This document shows, in pieces, positions 1 through 7,973 of a stretch of 54,175 nt of DNA. Each line of letters begins with the position of its first letter. The stretch's first letter is position 1. The stretch comes from Acidobacteriota bacterium (GTDB lineage Bacteria > Acidobacteriota > Terriglobia > Acidiferrales > UBA7541): the NCBI GenBank assembly GCA_003223325.1, contig QHYS01000028.1, forward strand, positions 103,787 to 157,961, given 5' to 3'. The notes beneath the pieces are model-generated. The model saw only the letters and a list, made by a program, of their open reading frames with translations, was not told where the DNA came from and searched no databases. Made by a program: the position numbers and the translations under genes.

Positions 1-5
1 TTGCG

Positions 6-34
6 TTGACAAAGCAGAACGCGGCGCGCAAAAT
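6..34 (+). promoter_or_regulatory. Putative sigma70-type promoter of tRNA-Leu
   Basis: A perfect -35 box TTGACA at 6-11 is followed after 17 bases by CAAAAT at 29-34, which matches four of the six -10 consensus positions. The tRNA-Leu gene begins about 33 bases further on, a normal distance for a stable-RNA promoter. The assignment rests on the sequence match only. Confidence 0.5.
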
Positions 35-67
35 GATTTCGTTTTTGCCTCGTTGGTTCCCACCAAT

Positions 68-151
68 GCCCAAGTGGCGGAACTGGCAGACGCGGTAGAT
101 TCAGGGTCTAGTGCCGGCAACGGCGTGGAGGTTCGAATCCTCTCTTGGGCA
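68..151 (+). tRNA. tRNA-Leu(CAG)
   Basis: An 84-base class II tRNA. The acceptor arms GCCCAAG (68-74) and CTTGGGC (144-150) pair perfectly, with A as discriminator base. The anticodon loop TTCAGGG carries CAG, a long variable arm (TGCCGGCAACGGCG) follows, and the T loop reads GGTTCGAATCC. The outermost anticodon-stem pair is G-G instead of a Watson-Crick pair. The 3' CCA is not encoded, unlike the tRNA-Pro gene later in the window. The DNA just downstream holds gene remnants, so the locus may have been an insertion target. Confidence 0.95.
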
Positions 152-262
152 TACCACATAAGGCACATGGCCGTTTGATATTGCATTCTACAGCGTGGCC
201 GGACCCGAAGTGTGCCCTGAGGGCCGGCGCAATTCTTGGAACGCCCAGCGTTTACATTACAT

Positions 263-797
263 TCCATGGGTTTTCCGCGTAACCTGTTCTATGAAATCAG
301 ACACATGAAATTCGTGCAGACTCCTACGGAAACGGTCCAACTTTTCCAATATCAGGCCATCTGGCGTGAGGTTTGGACGGACGCAAACTCCCCGCCAATA
401 TTGGCAAGCCCGGAGGGCCCGACCCGAGGTGGTACGGATACTCGGTGGGCCGGTGGGAAGGAAACACATTTGTGGTCGAGACCACCGGCGTTGATGATCG
501 GAGCTGGCTCGACGTGTATGGCAATCCGCATAGCGTTGAAATGCGCGTGGAAGAGCGCTACACCCGGCTGGAACATGGCCATTTGAAACTCGCCGTCAGT
601 GTCGATGATTCCAAGGCCTACACTAAACTTTTCTCGCCCAGCCGGGACTAGTCTTCAGACTGGCTACCAAGACGGGCGTCGCTGGGATGGTCGCATGGTC
701 CACAGGGGAGCTGCCGGAGCAGATGTGTGTGCCATCAGAGGCCGCCAACTATGAGGGACTCGTCGCCGCTCCCGCTGCCGGCAAAACCGGCAAATAG
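263..797 (+). pseudogene. Remnant of a secreted protein of the WR-[DE]-IW-DGR-LP family
   Basis: This is the C-terminal part of a protein family that has two intact members here (minus 17124-18041, plus 18266-19099). Homology starts near GFPRNLFYE (about 266), reads through IWREVWTD, and then must change frame near 373 to continue as GRKLPANIGKPGGPDPRWYG and SVGRWEGNTFVVETTG. A third frame is needed after about 645 to reach the family ending (EQMCVPSEAANYEGL, stop at 795-797), which matches EERLCIPSQVVEYLKA in the intact paralogue. The N-terminal 150 or so residues and the signal peptide are missing. With two frameshifts and a 5' truncation it cannot make a normal product. The function of the family is not known. 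Confidence 0.8.
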
Positions 798-852
798 CAT
801 GAATCGTCCCTAAGTTAAGTTAAGTTAGACGAATGGGAGACAGAGGCGAGCC

Positions 853-1212
853 GTGAAGAAATCGCTTATTTTCGTTACGAGTTCAGTTCTCGTCATTATC
901 GCAACTGGCTGGGTCTTTTCGGCACGCTCCGCCGCTACTCAAGAAGGGCTTCGGGGAGTCGACAGCAAGGGGGCGAGATTTACACCGAGAAGTGCTTCTT
1001 GGATCGCGGCGTGCACACCTCTTGGTGGACCCGGCGCGAACAACTAAGTACGAACCAGGTAGTCACAGTGGTGTTGCCGATCAAGGAGGGAAAGCTGCTG
1101 AAGATCCGCAAAGGCACCACTCCGGAACCGATGCACCGAGAAATCTACGACGCTGCAGATACCGGCGGAGGTCATGAAGCCGGTCAAGACTTGGCATGAA
1201 CCCACGACATAG
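853..1212 (+). pseudogene. Frameshifted small secreted protein
   Basis: A start with a hydrophobic signal peptide (MKKSLIFVTSSVLVIIATGW) opens a short frame. The conserved-looking body lies in a second frame (GEIYTEKCFLDRGVHTSWW, then LSTNQVVTVVLPIKEGKLLK and GTTPEPMHREIYDA), and the plausible C-terminus lies in a third (LQIPAEVMKPVKTWHEPTT, stop at 1210-1212). I read this as one small exported protein of about 110-120 residues broken by two single-base indels, near 965 and near 1150. No function is recognised. It follows another decayed gene and precedes an intact gene on the opposite strand. Confidence 0.6.
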
Positions 1213-1371
1213 TGACGGAATGAAATGGCAACTCCTTGCAAACCAAACAGTTCGCTCCGACGAGCGCGGAAGTTAGTTAGGTTAAGGACGACTAGTTGAT
1301 GAATATCGGGGACCTGCAGCAAGACAACAAGACAAGAAGTCCAGGCCCGGCTTATTTCGAACAGGCCTAGG

Positions 1372-2256
1372 CTAATCCTCGTGGCTAACTCGGGCAAGAA
1401 CTGCATCACGTGTTTGTCCGAGAGTTGCTTGCATGGAATTTCTCGGCAAGTGTTCGACTATCGGATTCACCAACCAGCGGAGCATGATTGGAACGTCACG
1501 ACTTAGCCCGAGGGCCTCCATTTCGATGTATACTCCCCCGTCGCTCTCCTCGAACTTTGTAAAGCTATACAGCCGCCAAATATAGCCGGGGCCCTGGTCT
1601 GGAGGAAGGGCGCGCATATCCGGCAAACCGAATTTTTCAATCGCCTGCAACCGAGTGCTCTGCGAGATGCTGTACCAGCGCTTTGCGCTCACCTGGACGT
1701 ACCGCGTCTCATATTCACCTTTCATTGCTGCCGTTACGAAAAGCACTTTCTGCATCAACAGCATCGAAAACCTGTCGTCATTTCCCGCGGCGTCTAATTC
1801 CTTGGCCTCAACCACCGCCGGCTTGAAAATCTCCGAGTACCGATCGTAGTCGCGAGTGACGGCCAGAACGTCGGCAATCGTGGCCTTGGGAATGAACACG
1901 GCCCCCATCCAGTCATGAATGAGCCCGTGGGGCGCCGTTGCTGGGTGGCCGTCGCCCTCACGCCAGACTAGAGTCTCGCCTGCTTGCACATGAAGGCGCC
2001 TCTCGGGCAAGTCGCTTATCCGGAGAAAGGAGGACTCTCTGGCGCGTGCCTCCGCGCGCAGACACGCTGAACGAACATAACTATCCCACGCAACCCGGGT
2101 TTGCTCCTTCAATTCGCTTGCGGCTGATTGTGCGGGAGTTGAAACTAGTGCTAGCAGCGCAAGCACAATCAGTACAAAATAGCCGTGATTTGCGCTGTCG
2201 CTCTTTCCCCTCTGCTTGCGAGCAAGTCTGACCGGAACTCGTCTTGAACAAGCCAT
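1372..2256 (-). CDS. Secreted START/SRPBCC-like protein
   Basis: A 294-residue protein. The start at 2256 is preferred over one 30 codons upstream because AGGAG lies six bases before it and an export signal follows (basic residues, then YFVLIVLALLALVSTPAQSA). The mature part has the layout of a START-type lipid-binding fold: the segment DWMGAVFIPKATIADVLAV, a central stretch with YDRYSEIFKPAVVEA, strands such as YETRYVQVSAKRWYSIS, and a closing amphipathic helix with LVNPIVEHLPRNSMQATL. Homologues are usually annotated only as hypothetical; the ligand is unknown. It stands alone, facing the sigma54 activator with about 340 bases between them. The fold is assigned from sequence pattern and is less certain than the reading frame and secretion. 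Confidence 0.75.
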   Translation of the reverse strand: MACSRRVPVRLARKQRGKSDSANHGYFVLIVLALLALVSTPAQSAASELKEQTRVAWDSYVRSACLRAEARARESSFLRISDLPERRLHVQAGETLVWREGDGHPATAPHGLIHDWMGAVFIPKATIADVLAVTRDYDRYSEIFKPAVVEAKELDAAGNDDRFSMLLMQKVLFVTAAMKGEYETRYVQVSAKRWYSISQSTRLQAIEKFGLPDMRALPPDQGPGYIWRLYSFTKFEESDGGVYIEMEALGLSRDVPIMLRWLVNPIVEHLPRNSMQATLGQTRDAVLARVSHED

Positions 2257-2599
2257 CGCTTCTCCTGCCGACCTGATGGAGGCTATTTGAAGTTCCAAAC
2301 TATAGTTCCTCTTGGGGTTAGATGCCATGTGCCTCTCCGAGAGCATATTTCGTTTTCGGCTGTCAGTGCTACGATCTTCAGCAAACTACCTTAAGAATCC
2401 GGAAGTAGAAGGGCATTCAGGTTGCCAAAGCCTGACCTGTCTCTGGAACTCTCGGAATCACGTTGATTTATCGTGAGATAGACGAAGAGGGGTAGGTACT
2501 AGTCAAATTGACATGCCGGTATCCGTGCCAGCTGGGTGGCACTGCCTGTCTGTTTTCCGGCAACGCGGGGAACCTAAGCGGCGCGAGAATACGTAAAGC
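2257..2599. other. Intergenic region between divergent genes
   Basis: About 340 bases separate the secreted START-like gene (minus) from the sigma54 activator (plus). A TTGACA is present at about 2509-2514, but I see no convincing -10 partner and no good GG-N10-GC sigma54 element. No RNA gene or repeat is apparent. Confidence 0.4.
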
Positions 2600-4753
2600 T
2601 TGTATCCGGACGGCAGCTCGATGCATCTGAGCTCTTATCCCCGAGAGGTACAGGTCGCGATGTCAATGGCAGCGGGAGCAGCAACCCTGATCGAGCAGGA
2701 GCCGGTACGCTATGAAGCCCTGATTCGCGTCTCACAAGCGATAGGCGTGCACCGCGATCCCGCGGAGCTATTCAGAGTCCTGATGAACGAACTCCGCTCG
2801 GTCGTGAAATTCGATAGCATCGGCGTCGTTCAATACGACGAAGCGGGTAACGAAATTGCTTGGCATCTGGCCGAAAAGTGCAAGGAGATGACCGATCGGC
2901 CGTGCAAGGAGTTACCTCAGGAAGAGAGCATACCGTGGTGGGTGTATCAACATCAGCAAGCCCTGGTGATCCCTTGGTTCGAGCGGGAGACCCGCTTTCG
3001 TCGGGCGCTCGATCTCATCCGCGCGTGTGGGATGCAATCCGGATGCGCTTTTCCGCTGACCACGGTGCATCGCCGGCTTGGCGTTCTTTTTTTGGGTAGT
3101 GAAGAACCCGAAGCCTACTCCGAGGAGGACGTCTCCTTTCTTTCGCTCGTTGCCGGTCAGATCGCGCTGGCGATAGACGATTCCCTGAACTTTGAGGCTT
3201 CGCGAAAAGCGCAAGAGCAGCTGAAGCTCCTCCTTGATTTGACGAATAGTGTTGTCTCAACGTTGGATCTGCGTGAGCTCCTGCGAAATATCTCTGCGAA
3301 CCTGCGCCGCGTGATGCAGTGCGATTTTGTGGGCGTCGGGTTGCCAGATGCCGGAAACGGAACTCACTTGCGACTTTACGCCGTAGATTTCCCGGAGAGC
3401 AAAGGATTCATCCGGGAAGAAAGCCTCATACCGATCGAGGGGAGCCCCCCAGGCATCGCTTTCAAGACAGGCGAGCCGTACGTGGCTACGATCCGCGATG
3501 TAGCTCAGATGACTGCGGATTCCCCGCCCTCGGCGGAAGGCTTCAGGGTAGGCTGTGTCTTGCCGCTTATGAGCCGAGGACGCATACACGGAGTCTTGAA
3601 TCTTGCTCGCCGCGAAGAAAATGCTTTTAGCCCGGGTGAGGTTCGGTTCTTGATGCAGGTGGCGAGCCAGATCGCGATTGCCGTGGAGAACGCGCTCGCG
3701 TACAGCCAGATAGCCGAACTGAGAGACAAGCTCGCCCAGGAAAAGCTCTATCTGGAAGATGAAATTCGTAGCGAGATGAACTTCGAAGAGATCGTGGGCA
3801 CGAGTGCCGTCTTGCGCCGGGTTTTGAAGCAAGTGGAGACGGTCGGGCCCACGGAATCGACGGTCCTTATTTATGGCGAGACAGGAACCGGGAAGGAACT
3901 GATAGCCCGCGCGCTTCACAATCTAAGTCCTCGCCACTCCAACGCGTTTGTGAAGTTGAATTGCGCGGCCATTCCGACCGGTCTGCTCGAAAGCGAACTT
4001 TTTGGCCACGAAAAAGGCGCGTTTACCGGCGCGATCGCACAACGCATTGGCCGCTTCGAACTGGCGAACCGTGGCACTGTTTTTCTGGACGAAATCGGCG
4101 AAATCCCGCTCGAGTTACAACCAAAGTTGCTGCGCGTTCTGCAAGAGCGAGAATTTGAGCGCCTTGGCAGCACCCGGACGCTCCGCACGGACGCTCGCTT
4201 GATCGCCGCGACCAACCGTGATTTGACAGCCATGGTCGAGGAGCAGAAATTCCGCTCCGATCTGTTCTACCGGCTGAACGTGTTTCCGGTTCGCCTTCCA
4301 CCGTTACGTGAGCGTCCCGAAGATATTCCTTTGCTTGTGCGTCATTTCACGCAGCAGTTCGCCCGGCACATGAACAAGAGAATCGAAACCATCCCGGCGG
4401 AGACCATGGCTGTCCTGTCCGATTACCACTGGCCCGGCAACATCCGCGAACTGCAGAATGTGATCGAGCGTGCTGTAATCCTAACCTCGGGCCCAGTGTT
4501 GCGGGTGGTGCTCTCAGATCTCAAAACCAACAGTGCTTCTGTCCCAGCTTCGGAAAGCCGGCCCGAAATCCCAAGGAACATGCAACGCGTTCTCGAAGAG
4601 ACCGAACGCAAGCAAATTCTGGCCGCGCTGGAGGAGACGCGATGGGTGGTTGCAGGTCCCAAGGGCGCCGCAGCTCGTCTGGGAATGAAGCGCTCCACTC
4701 TGCAGGTCAGGATGCAGAAGCTGGGAATTGCTCGCAGCAGTAAGCCAAACTAA
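2600..4753 (+). CDS. Sigma54-dependent activator, GAF-GAF-AAA+-Fis
   Basis: A 717-residue enhancer-binding protein with the layout of FhlA. Two GAF sensor domains (about 40-200 and 220-375) are followed by a linker helix, the AAA+ domain (about 400-640) and a Fis-type helix-turn-helix at the C-terminus (AARLGMKRSTLQVRMQKLG). The AAA+ part has Walker A GETGTGKE (about 426), the sigma54-contacting GAFTGA loop (about 473), Walker B GTVFLDEIGEI, and the R-finger region FRSDLFYRLNVFPVRLPPLR. There is no receiver domain, so input is probably a small molecule bound by a GAF domain. The start is unsure: TTG 2600, ATG 2621 and ATG 2660 are all in frame, and AGAGG precedes 2660. Its target promoters are unknown; the plus-strand genes that follow are the obvious candidates. 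Confidence 0.93.
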   Translation: MYPDGSSMHLSSYPREVQVAMSMAAGAATLIEQEPVRYEALIRVSQAIGVHRDPAELFRVLMNELRSVVKFDSIGVVQYDEAGNEIAWHLAEKCKEMTDRPCKELPQEESIPWWVYQHQQALVIPWFERETRFRRALDLIRACGMQSGCAFPLTTVHRRLGVLFLGSEEPEAYSEEDVSFLSLVAGQIALAIDDSLNFEASRKAQEQLKLLLDLTNSVVSTLDLRELLRNISANLRRVMQCDFVGVGLPDAGNGTHLRLYAVDFPESKGFIREESLIPIEGSPPGIAFKTGEPYVATIRDVAQMTADSPPSAEGFRVGCVLPLMSRGRIHGVLNLARREENAFSPGEVRFLMQVASQIAIAVENALAYSQIAELRDKLAQEKLYLEDEIRSEMNFEEIVGTSAVLRRVLKQVETVGPTESTVLIYGETGTGKELIARALHNLSPRHSNAFVKLNCAAIPTGLLESELFGHEKGAFTGAIAQRIGRFELANRGTVFLDEIGEIPLELQPKLLRVLQEREFERLGSTRTLRTDARLIAATNRDLTAMVEEQKFRSDLFYRLNVFPVRLPPLRERPEDIPLLVRHFTQQFARHMNKRIETIPAETMAVLSDYHWPGNIRELQNVIERAVILTSGPVLRVVLSDLKTNSASVPASESRPEIPRNMQRVLEETERKQILAALEETRWVVAGPKGAAARLGMKRSTLQVRMQKLGIARSSKPN

Positions 4754-5000
4754 AGCCCCGAACGACTCTTCGTCTCGCCGCCTCTTTGTCGGTTGTGTTC
4801 GACCTTGAATTTCGTTCGGGCGTTGCTGCCACGTAATTAGCAACGTGCCGAGCTCGCGGCATCGGCGCCTTGGCACGCTGCTTTTAAATCAGTCCACAGA
4901 ATTCTCTATCTCCCGCTTCGCTAAGCGCTTCCGCTTAAAAGAAGCACAAGACTGAATTGGCATGGCGTGTGCACTCCTCCCTGCGTGGAGAAAAGACGCA

Positions 5001-5285
5001 ATGCTGCGGATCATGATCAGTGATGGCCCCGTTGAGCGACGCTGGATCCTGCAAGGCCGCCTGGTTATGCCCTGGGTTGCGGAGCTTGAGAAGAGTTGGA
5101 AGAGCTCGCGGAGCCGTCGCGATGTGCGGAGATGTGTGGTGGATCTGAGCGAAGTGACGCTCATTGATGCGCAAGGCGAGAAGCTGCTGAAGACCATGAG
5201 AAGAGCGGGGGCTGAACTGATCGCTTGTGGCGTGTACATCAAGCACGTCGTGGACGTAATCAACAACCAATGCAAGGGCGGCTGA
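5001..5285 (+). CDS. STAS-domain protein without the usual serine
   Basis: A 94-residue single-domain protein with the STAS (anti-sigma factor antagonist) fold: an N-terminal strand with WILQGRLV, an amphipathic helix, the core strand CVVDLSEVTLIDAQGEKLL, and a C-terminal helix pair. In classical SpoIIAA-type antagonists the loop reads D-S-x-G and the serine is phosphorylated; here it is DAQG, so this switch is probably missing. ATG 5001 is preferred (GTGGAG upstream, start at the first strand), but ATG 4962 in the same frame would add 13 residues. It is the first of three short plus-strand genes ending with an outer-membrane barrel. No partner kinase or sigma factor is nearby. Confidence 0.8.
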   Translation: MLRIMISDGPVERRWILQGRLVMPWVAELEKSWKSSRSRRDVRRCVVDLSEVTLIDAQGEKLLKTMRRAGAELIACGVYIKHVVDVINNQCKGG

Positions 5286-5364
5286 GAGTCCAGCCCATTC
5301 GGCACGCTGAGAAATTGTGCCAGGAGCTTGCGGCGGCGCCGTCGGCCCGGCTTGGGAGGACCCA

Positions 5365-5499
5365 ATGATCACCTATGTCCTGATCGCCGTGCTGGGGGTG
5401 TTGATTTTTCTTTGTATTCCCGATGTCGTGCATGTAGTTGGGCAAGCAGCCTCCGAGTGGGATAGAGGAAGGGATTTGTCGAAGAAACGTTCTGGCTAG
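5365..5499 (+). CDS. Small single-span membrane protein
   Basis: A 44-residue protein starting at ATG 5365, with GGGAGGA directly upstream. An N-terminal hydrophobic helix (YVLIAVLGVLIFLCI, residues 3-17) is followed by a short hydrophilic tail rich in charged residues. It lies 80 bases after the STAS gene and 20 bases before the OmpA-like gene, suggesting co-transcription. No family is recognised. The strong ribosome-binding site and the membrane helix support it being real. Confidence 0.6.
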   Translation: MITYVLIAVLGVLIFLCIPDVVHVVGQAASEWDRGRDLSKKRSG

Positions 5500-5519
5500 A
5501 TAAAAAAGGAGAAAAGAAA

Positions 5520-6143
5520 ATGGCAACAAAGAGGGTGACAGTTCTAACGGTTCTCACGGGGCTTTTGCTGTTTGGTTCCGCAGCTTTTGCGCAGGAAGAG
5601 CCGGCGTGGAAACACGGTGAGGTAAGCGTGCAGGGCACGGGTTTCTTCACCAAAGACTCAAACGGAAATGGAATTTCGCAACACGCAACCGATACCGGCG
5701 GCGTCCTCGTCGGCTATCGCTATCACTTTAATAACTGGATCGCGGCCGAAGCAAACTACGGCTACGATCGAAACACGCAACAAAATTTCACCTCCGGTGG
5801 TCCGTTCAACGTTCAGGCCAACGTGCATCAAGCCGCGGCCGCATTCGTCGTAACGCTCCCCGTGACTTACAGGCTTAACCCCTATGTCCTGGCCGGGGGT
5901 GGCGCACTGGTCTTTGATCCAACGGGCAACGCCGGCCAATCCGTGCCGGGGGCGCTGCGCCAAGCTAAAGGTGCATTTGTGTACGGTGGCGGCGTGGACT
6001 TCACGGTGGTGAGACACGTCGCTCTTCGCGCCGAGTATCGCGGATTCGTGTACAACCGTCCTGACTTCCAACTGGCCGCGCTGGACTCGAACGTTACCGC
6101 TCATACTGCGCAACCTTCGGCAGGGCTGGTGTTCCGCTTCTAA
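5520..6143 (+). CDS. OmpA-like outer-membrane beta-barrel protein
   Basis: A 207-residue protein with a clear signal peptide (VTVLTVLTGLLLFGSAAFAQ, cleavage after AFA) and a mature part of about 180 residues made of alternating amphipathic strands, such as VLVGYRYHFNNWIAAEANYG and VALRAEYRGFVYN. It ends in VFRF, with the terminal aromatic residue used by the Bam machinery. This is the pattern of small eight-stranded OmpA/OmpW-type barrels; there is no peptidoglycan-binding domain. AAGGAGA lies eight bases before the start. A strong hairpin follows the stop. Its role (structural or transport) cannot be told from the sequence. Confidence 0.85.
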   Translation: MATKRVTVLTVLTGLLLFGSAAFAQEEPAWKHGEVSVQGTGFFTKDSNGNGISQHATDTGGVLVGYRYHFNNWIAAEANYGYDRNTQQNFTSGGPFNVQANVHQAAAAFVVTLPVTYRLNPYVLAGGGALVFDPTGNAGQSVPGALRQAKGAFVYGGGVDFTVVRHVALRAEYRGFVYNRPDFQLAALDSNVTAHTAQPSAGLVFRF

Positions 6144-6159
6144 CTTGAGACTGTCTCGC

Positions 6160-6190
6160 GACCAGTGCCGCGAGTCTCGCGGCACTGGTC
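6160..6190 (+). terminator. Perfect 13-bp hairpin after the OmpA-like gene
   Basis: The arms GACCAGTGCCGCG (6160-6172) and CGCGGCACTGGTC (6178-6190) are exact reverse complements around a five-base loop AGTCT. It begins 16 bases after the stop codon. No T-tract follows, so it may be a processing or stability element rather than a classical intrinsic terminator. A competing pairing exists: GAGACT just upstream (6146-6151) can pair with AGTCTC (6173-6178), which would block the main stem. Confidence 0.6.
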
Positions 6191-6222
6191 CGGATAGCTG
6201 GCGAAGTTAGTCAGAGAGGCTC

Positions 6223-6468
6223 TTGGGACATGCTTCAATGGAACGAAATTTGGGACCCGATGAAACGCCAGAGATGCGCGCGACAAGCCTAGAAGCGAGA
6301 GACGCGTTGATGATCGAGGACATCCTCCGGCGCGCGCGCGAGATTCACCGTCAGCACGGCGGAGTCTTCGGCTACGACTTTGAAGATTGGGTCCAGGCAT
6401 GGAGCGAAGTGCCCGAAAGAAGCAGCCGAACGAAGCTCCCTCTGGCAGATGAAGGGATCCGGGACTAA
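6223..6468 (+). CDS. DUF2934-like small protein
   Basis: A protein of up to 81 residues. The central segment MIEDILRRAREIHRQHGG, followed by GYDFEDWVQAWSEV, matches the DUF2934 pattern, in which a helix is followed by GG, then D-(W)-x-x-A-E-x-E. Function of the domain is unknown. The start may be TTG 6223 (GAGAGG just upstream) or ATG 6238. It sits 30 bases before the efflux operon and is probably read with it. Confidence 0.7.
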   Translation: MGHASMERNLGPDETPEMRATSLEARDALMIEDILRRAREIHRQHGGVFGYDFEDWVQAWSEVPERSSRTKLPLADEGIRD

Positions 6469-6499
6469 TGACAGACGATCGGAAAGAGGTTTTTGAGCC

Positions 6500-7972
6500 A
6501 TGCTTTGGATTCGACAACTGATCTTGAAGGCGTTAGCGGTTTCGGCGCTTCTCTGCATAGATGCAGCCACGCCGCCGTCGCTGCTTGCACAGAACTCTGC
6601 GAGCCAGGTTCAGGTTACGGTGCCTGTGTCGCCGGTTTCCGTCTCTGGCGCTCTGGGAACTCGGAGTCCCTTCCTGGGCAGCGTCCCTACAGGCACACCC
6701 ACTGCTACGGTTCTTCCATTGTCCTTGAGTGACGCTTTGGACCGGGGGCTGAAGCACAACCTGGGACTGATCGAAAGCGACGTACGCACCCGCGCCGCAC
6801 GCGCGGAACGGCTCAGGAACTTGAGCGAGCTGCTGCCGAACATCAGTGCCTCTGTATCCCAGTTTGCTGAACAAGTAAACCTCAGGGCGTTAGGTGTGAA
6901 AATCCCCCTGCCGGGTTTCCCTGTGATCGTCGGCCCGTTTGGTGTAGAGGACGCCCGCGCGTATTGGTCCCAGAAACTCTTCGATTGGAACGCCGTGGAA
7001 AACCTGCGAGCGTCCCAGAATAGCCTGAAGGCCTCAGGCTATTCGTATAAAGACAGCCGCGACCTCGTCGTCCTAGCAGTTGCCAATGCGTATCTGCAGG
7101 TGATCTCTGATCGCGCGACGATCGAATCTCAGCAAGCGCAGTTGGACACTTCGCGGGCGTTGTACCAGAGGGCGCAGGATCAGACGAAGGCGGGCGTAGC
7201 CGCGCGGATCGACGAACTTCGCGCTGATGTCGAGCTAAAGACTCAGCAGCAGCGGCTGATCTCGGCGCAAGATCAATTGGCCAAGGACGCCTTGACCCTG
7301 GCGCGCACCATCGGCCTTCCGCCTGGACAGGAATTCTCGGTCACCGACAGCGTACCCTATGCTCCGCTGCAAGGAGTGACACTCGAAAAAGGGCTTCAGG
7401 ACGCCTATGCGAACCGTTCCGACTACTTGAGCGCCCAGCTCGAATTGCGGGCTGCGGACCTTTCTCGAAAGGCAGCCGTCGCGGAGAACTATCCCTCTGT
7501 CACTTCAGAGGTTAACTATGGCGACATCGGCCCCAATTTTGCGAACTCGCATGGCACGTTCACTGCAGCTGCCAGTGTGAATATCCCGATTTTTCAGGGC
7601 ACGCGCGTAAGAGGCGACGTCGTGGCGGCAGATGCGACGCTGCAGCAGCGGCGTGCAGAAGTGGAGGACCTTCGGGGACGAATCGACCAGGATGTGCGCT
7701 CCGCGTTTTTGGATCTGACTTCCGCCGCGGATCTGGTGAACGTGGCCGAGAGCAACAAAGAGCTTGCTCGCGAGACCCTTACCGAAGCGCAGGACCGTTT
7801 TGGAGCAGGAGTCACCGACAACATCGAAGTTGTGCAGGCACAGGAATCCGTCTCCAGCGCCGATCAAGCATATATCTCGAGCCTCTACACCTTCAACATC
7901 GCCAAAGTGCAACTCGCGCGCGCCATGGGCGTCGCGGAAAAAGCTGTGAAAACCTATCTCGGAGGGCAATGA
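6500..7972 (+). CDS. TolC-family outer-membrane efflux channel
   Basis: A 490-residue outer-membrane factor. A signal peptide (LKALAVSALLCIDAATPPS) is followed by a proline- and valine-rich linker and then two repeats of the TolC fold: long alpha-helical hairpins (for example YKDSRDLVVLAVANAYLQVI, and later DQDVRSAFLDLTSAADLVNV) separated by beta strands such as FTAAASVNIPIFQGTRVRGD. GAAAGAGG lies upstream of the ATG. It is the first gene of a three-gene operon with a membrane fusion protein (ATG two bases after this stop) and a DHA2 exporter, which together would form a tripartite pump spanning both membranes, as TolC-EmrA-EmrB does. Confidence 0.93.
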   Translation: MLWIRQLILKALAVSALLCIDAATPPSLLAQNSASQVQVTVPVSPVSVSGALGTRSPFLGSVPTGTPTATVLPLSLSDALDRGLKHNLGLIESDVRTRAARAERLRNLSELLPNISASVSQFAEQVNLRALGVKIPLPGFPVIVGPFGVEDARAYWSQKLFDWNAVENLRASQNSLKASGYSYKDSRDLVVLAVANAYLQVISDRATIESQQAQLDTSRALYQRAQDQTKAGVAARIDELRADVELKTQQQRLISAQDQLAKDALTLARTIGLPPGQEFSVTDSVPYAPLQGVTLEKGLQDAYANRSDYLSAQLELRAADLSRKAAVAENYPSVTSEVNYGDIGPNFANSHGTFTAAASVNIPIFQGTRVRGDVVAADATLQQRRAEVEDLRGRIDQDVRSAFLDLTSAADLVNVAESNKELARETLTEAQDRFGAGVTDNIEVVQAQESVSSADQAYISSLYTFNIAKVQLARAMGVAEKAVKTYLGGQ

Positions 7973-7973
7973 A

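Noticed and set aside
811-827. TAAGT tandem repeat as a regulatory element
   Set aside because: Only three imperfect units occur between two decayed genes, too short to support a function.
263-1212. All frameshifts being sequencing errors
   Set aside because: About 30 long genes in the window are free of frameshifts, while the broken ones also show truncations, internal deletions and a nonsense codon, which sequencing errors would not explain. The MFS gene at 29.7-31.0 kb remains the case where an error is most possible.
2509-2560. Sigma54 promoter upstream of the sigma54 activator
   Set aside because: TGGCAC is present, but no GC element occurs at the required distance of about ten bases.
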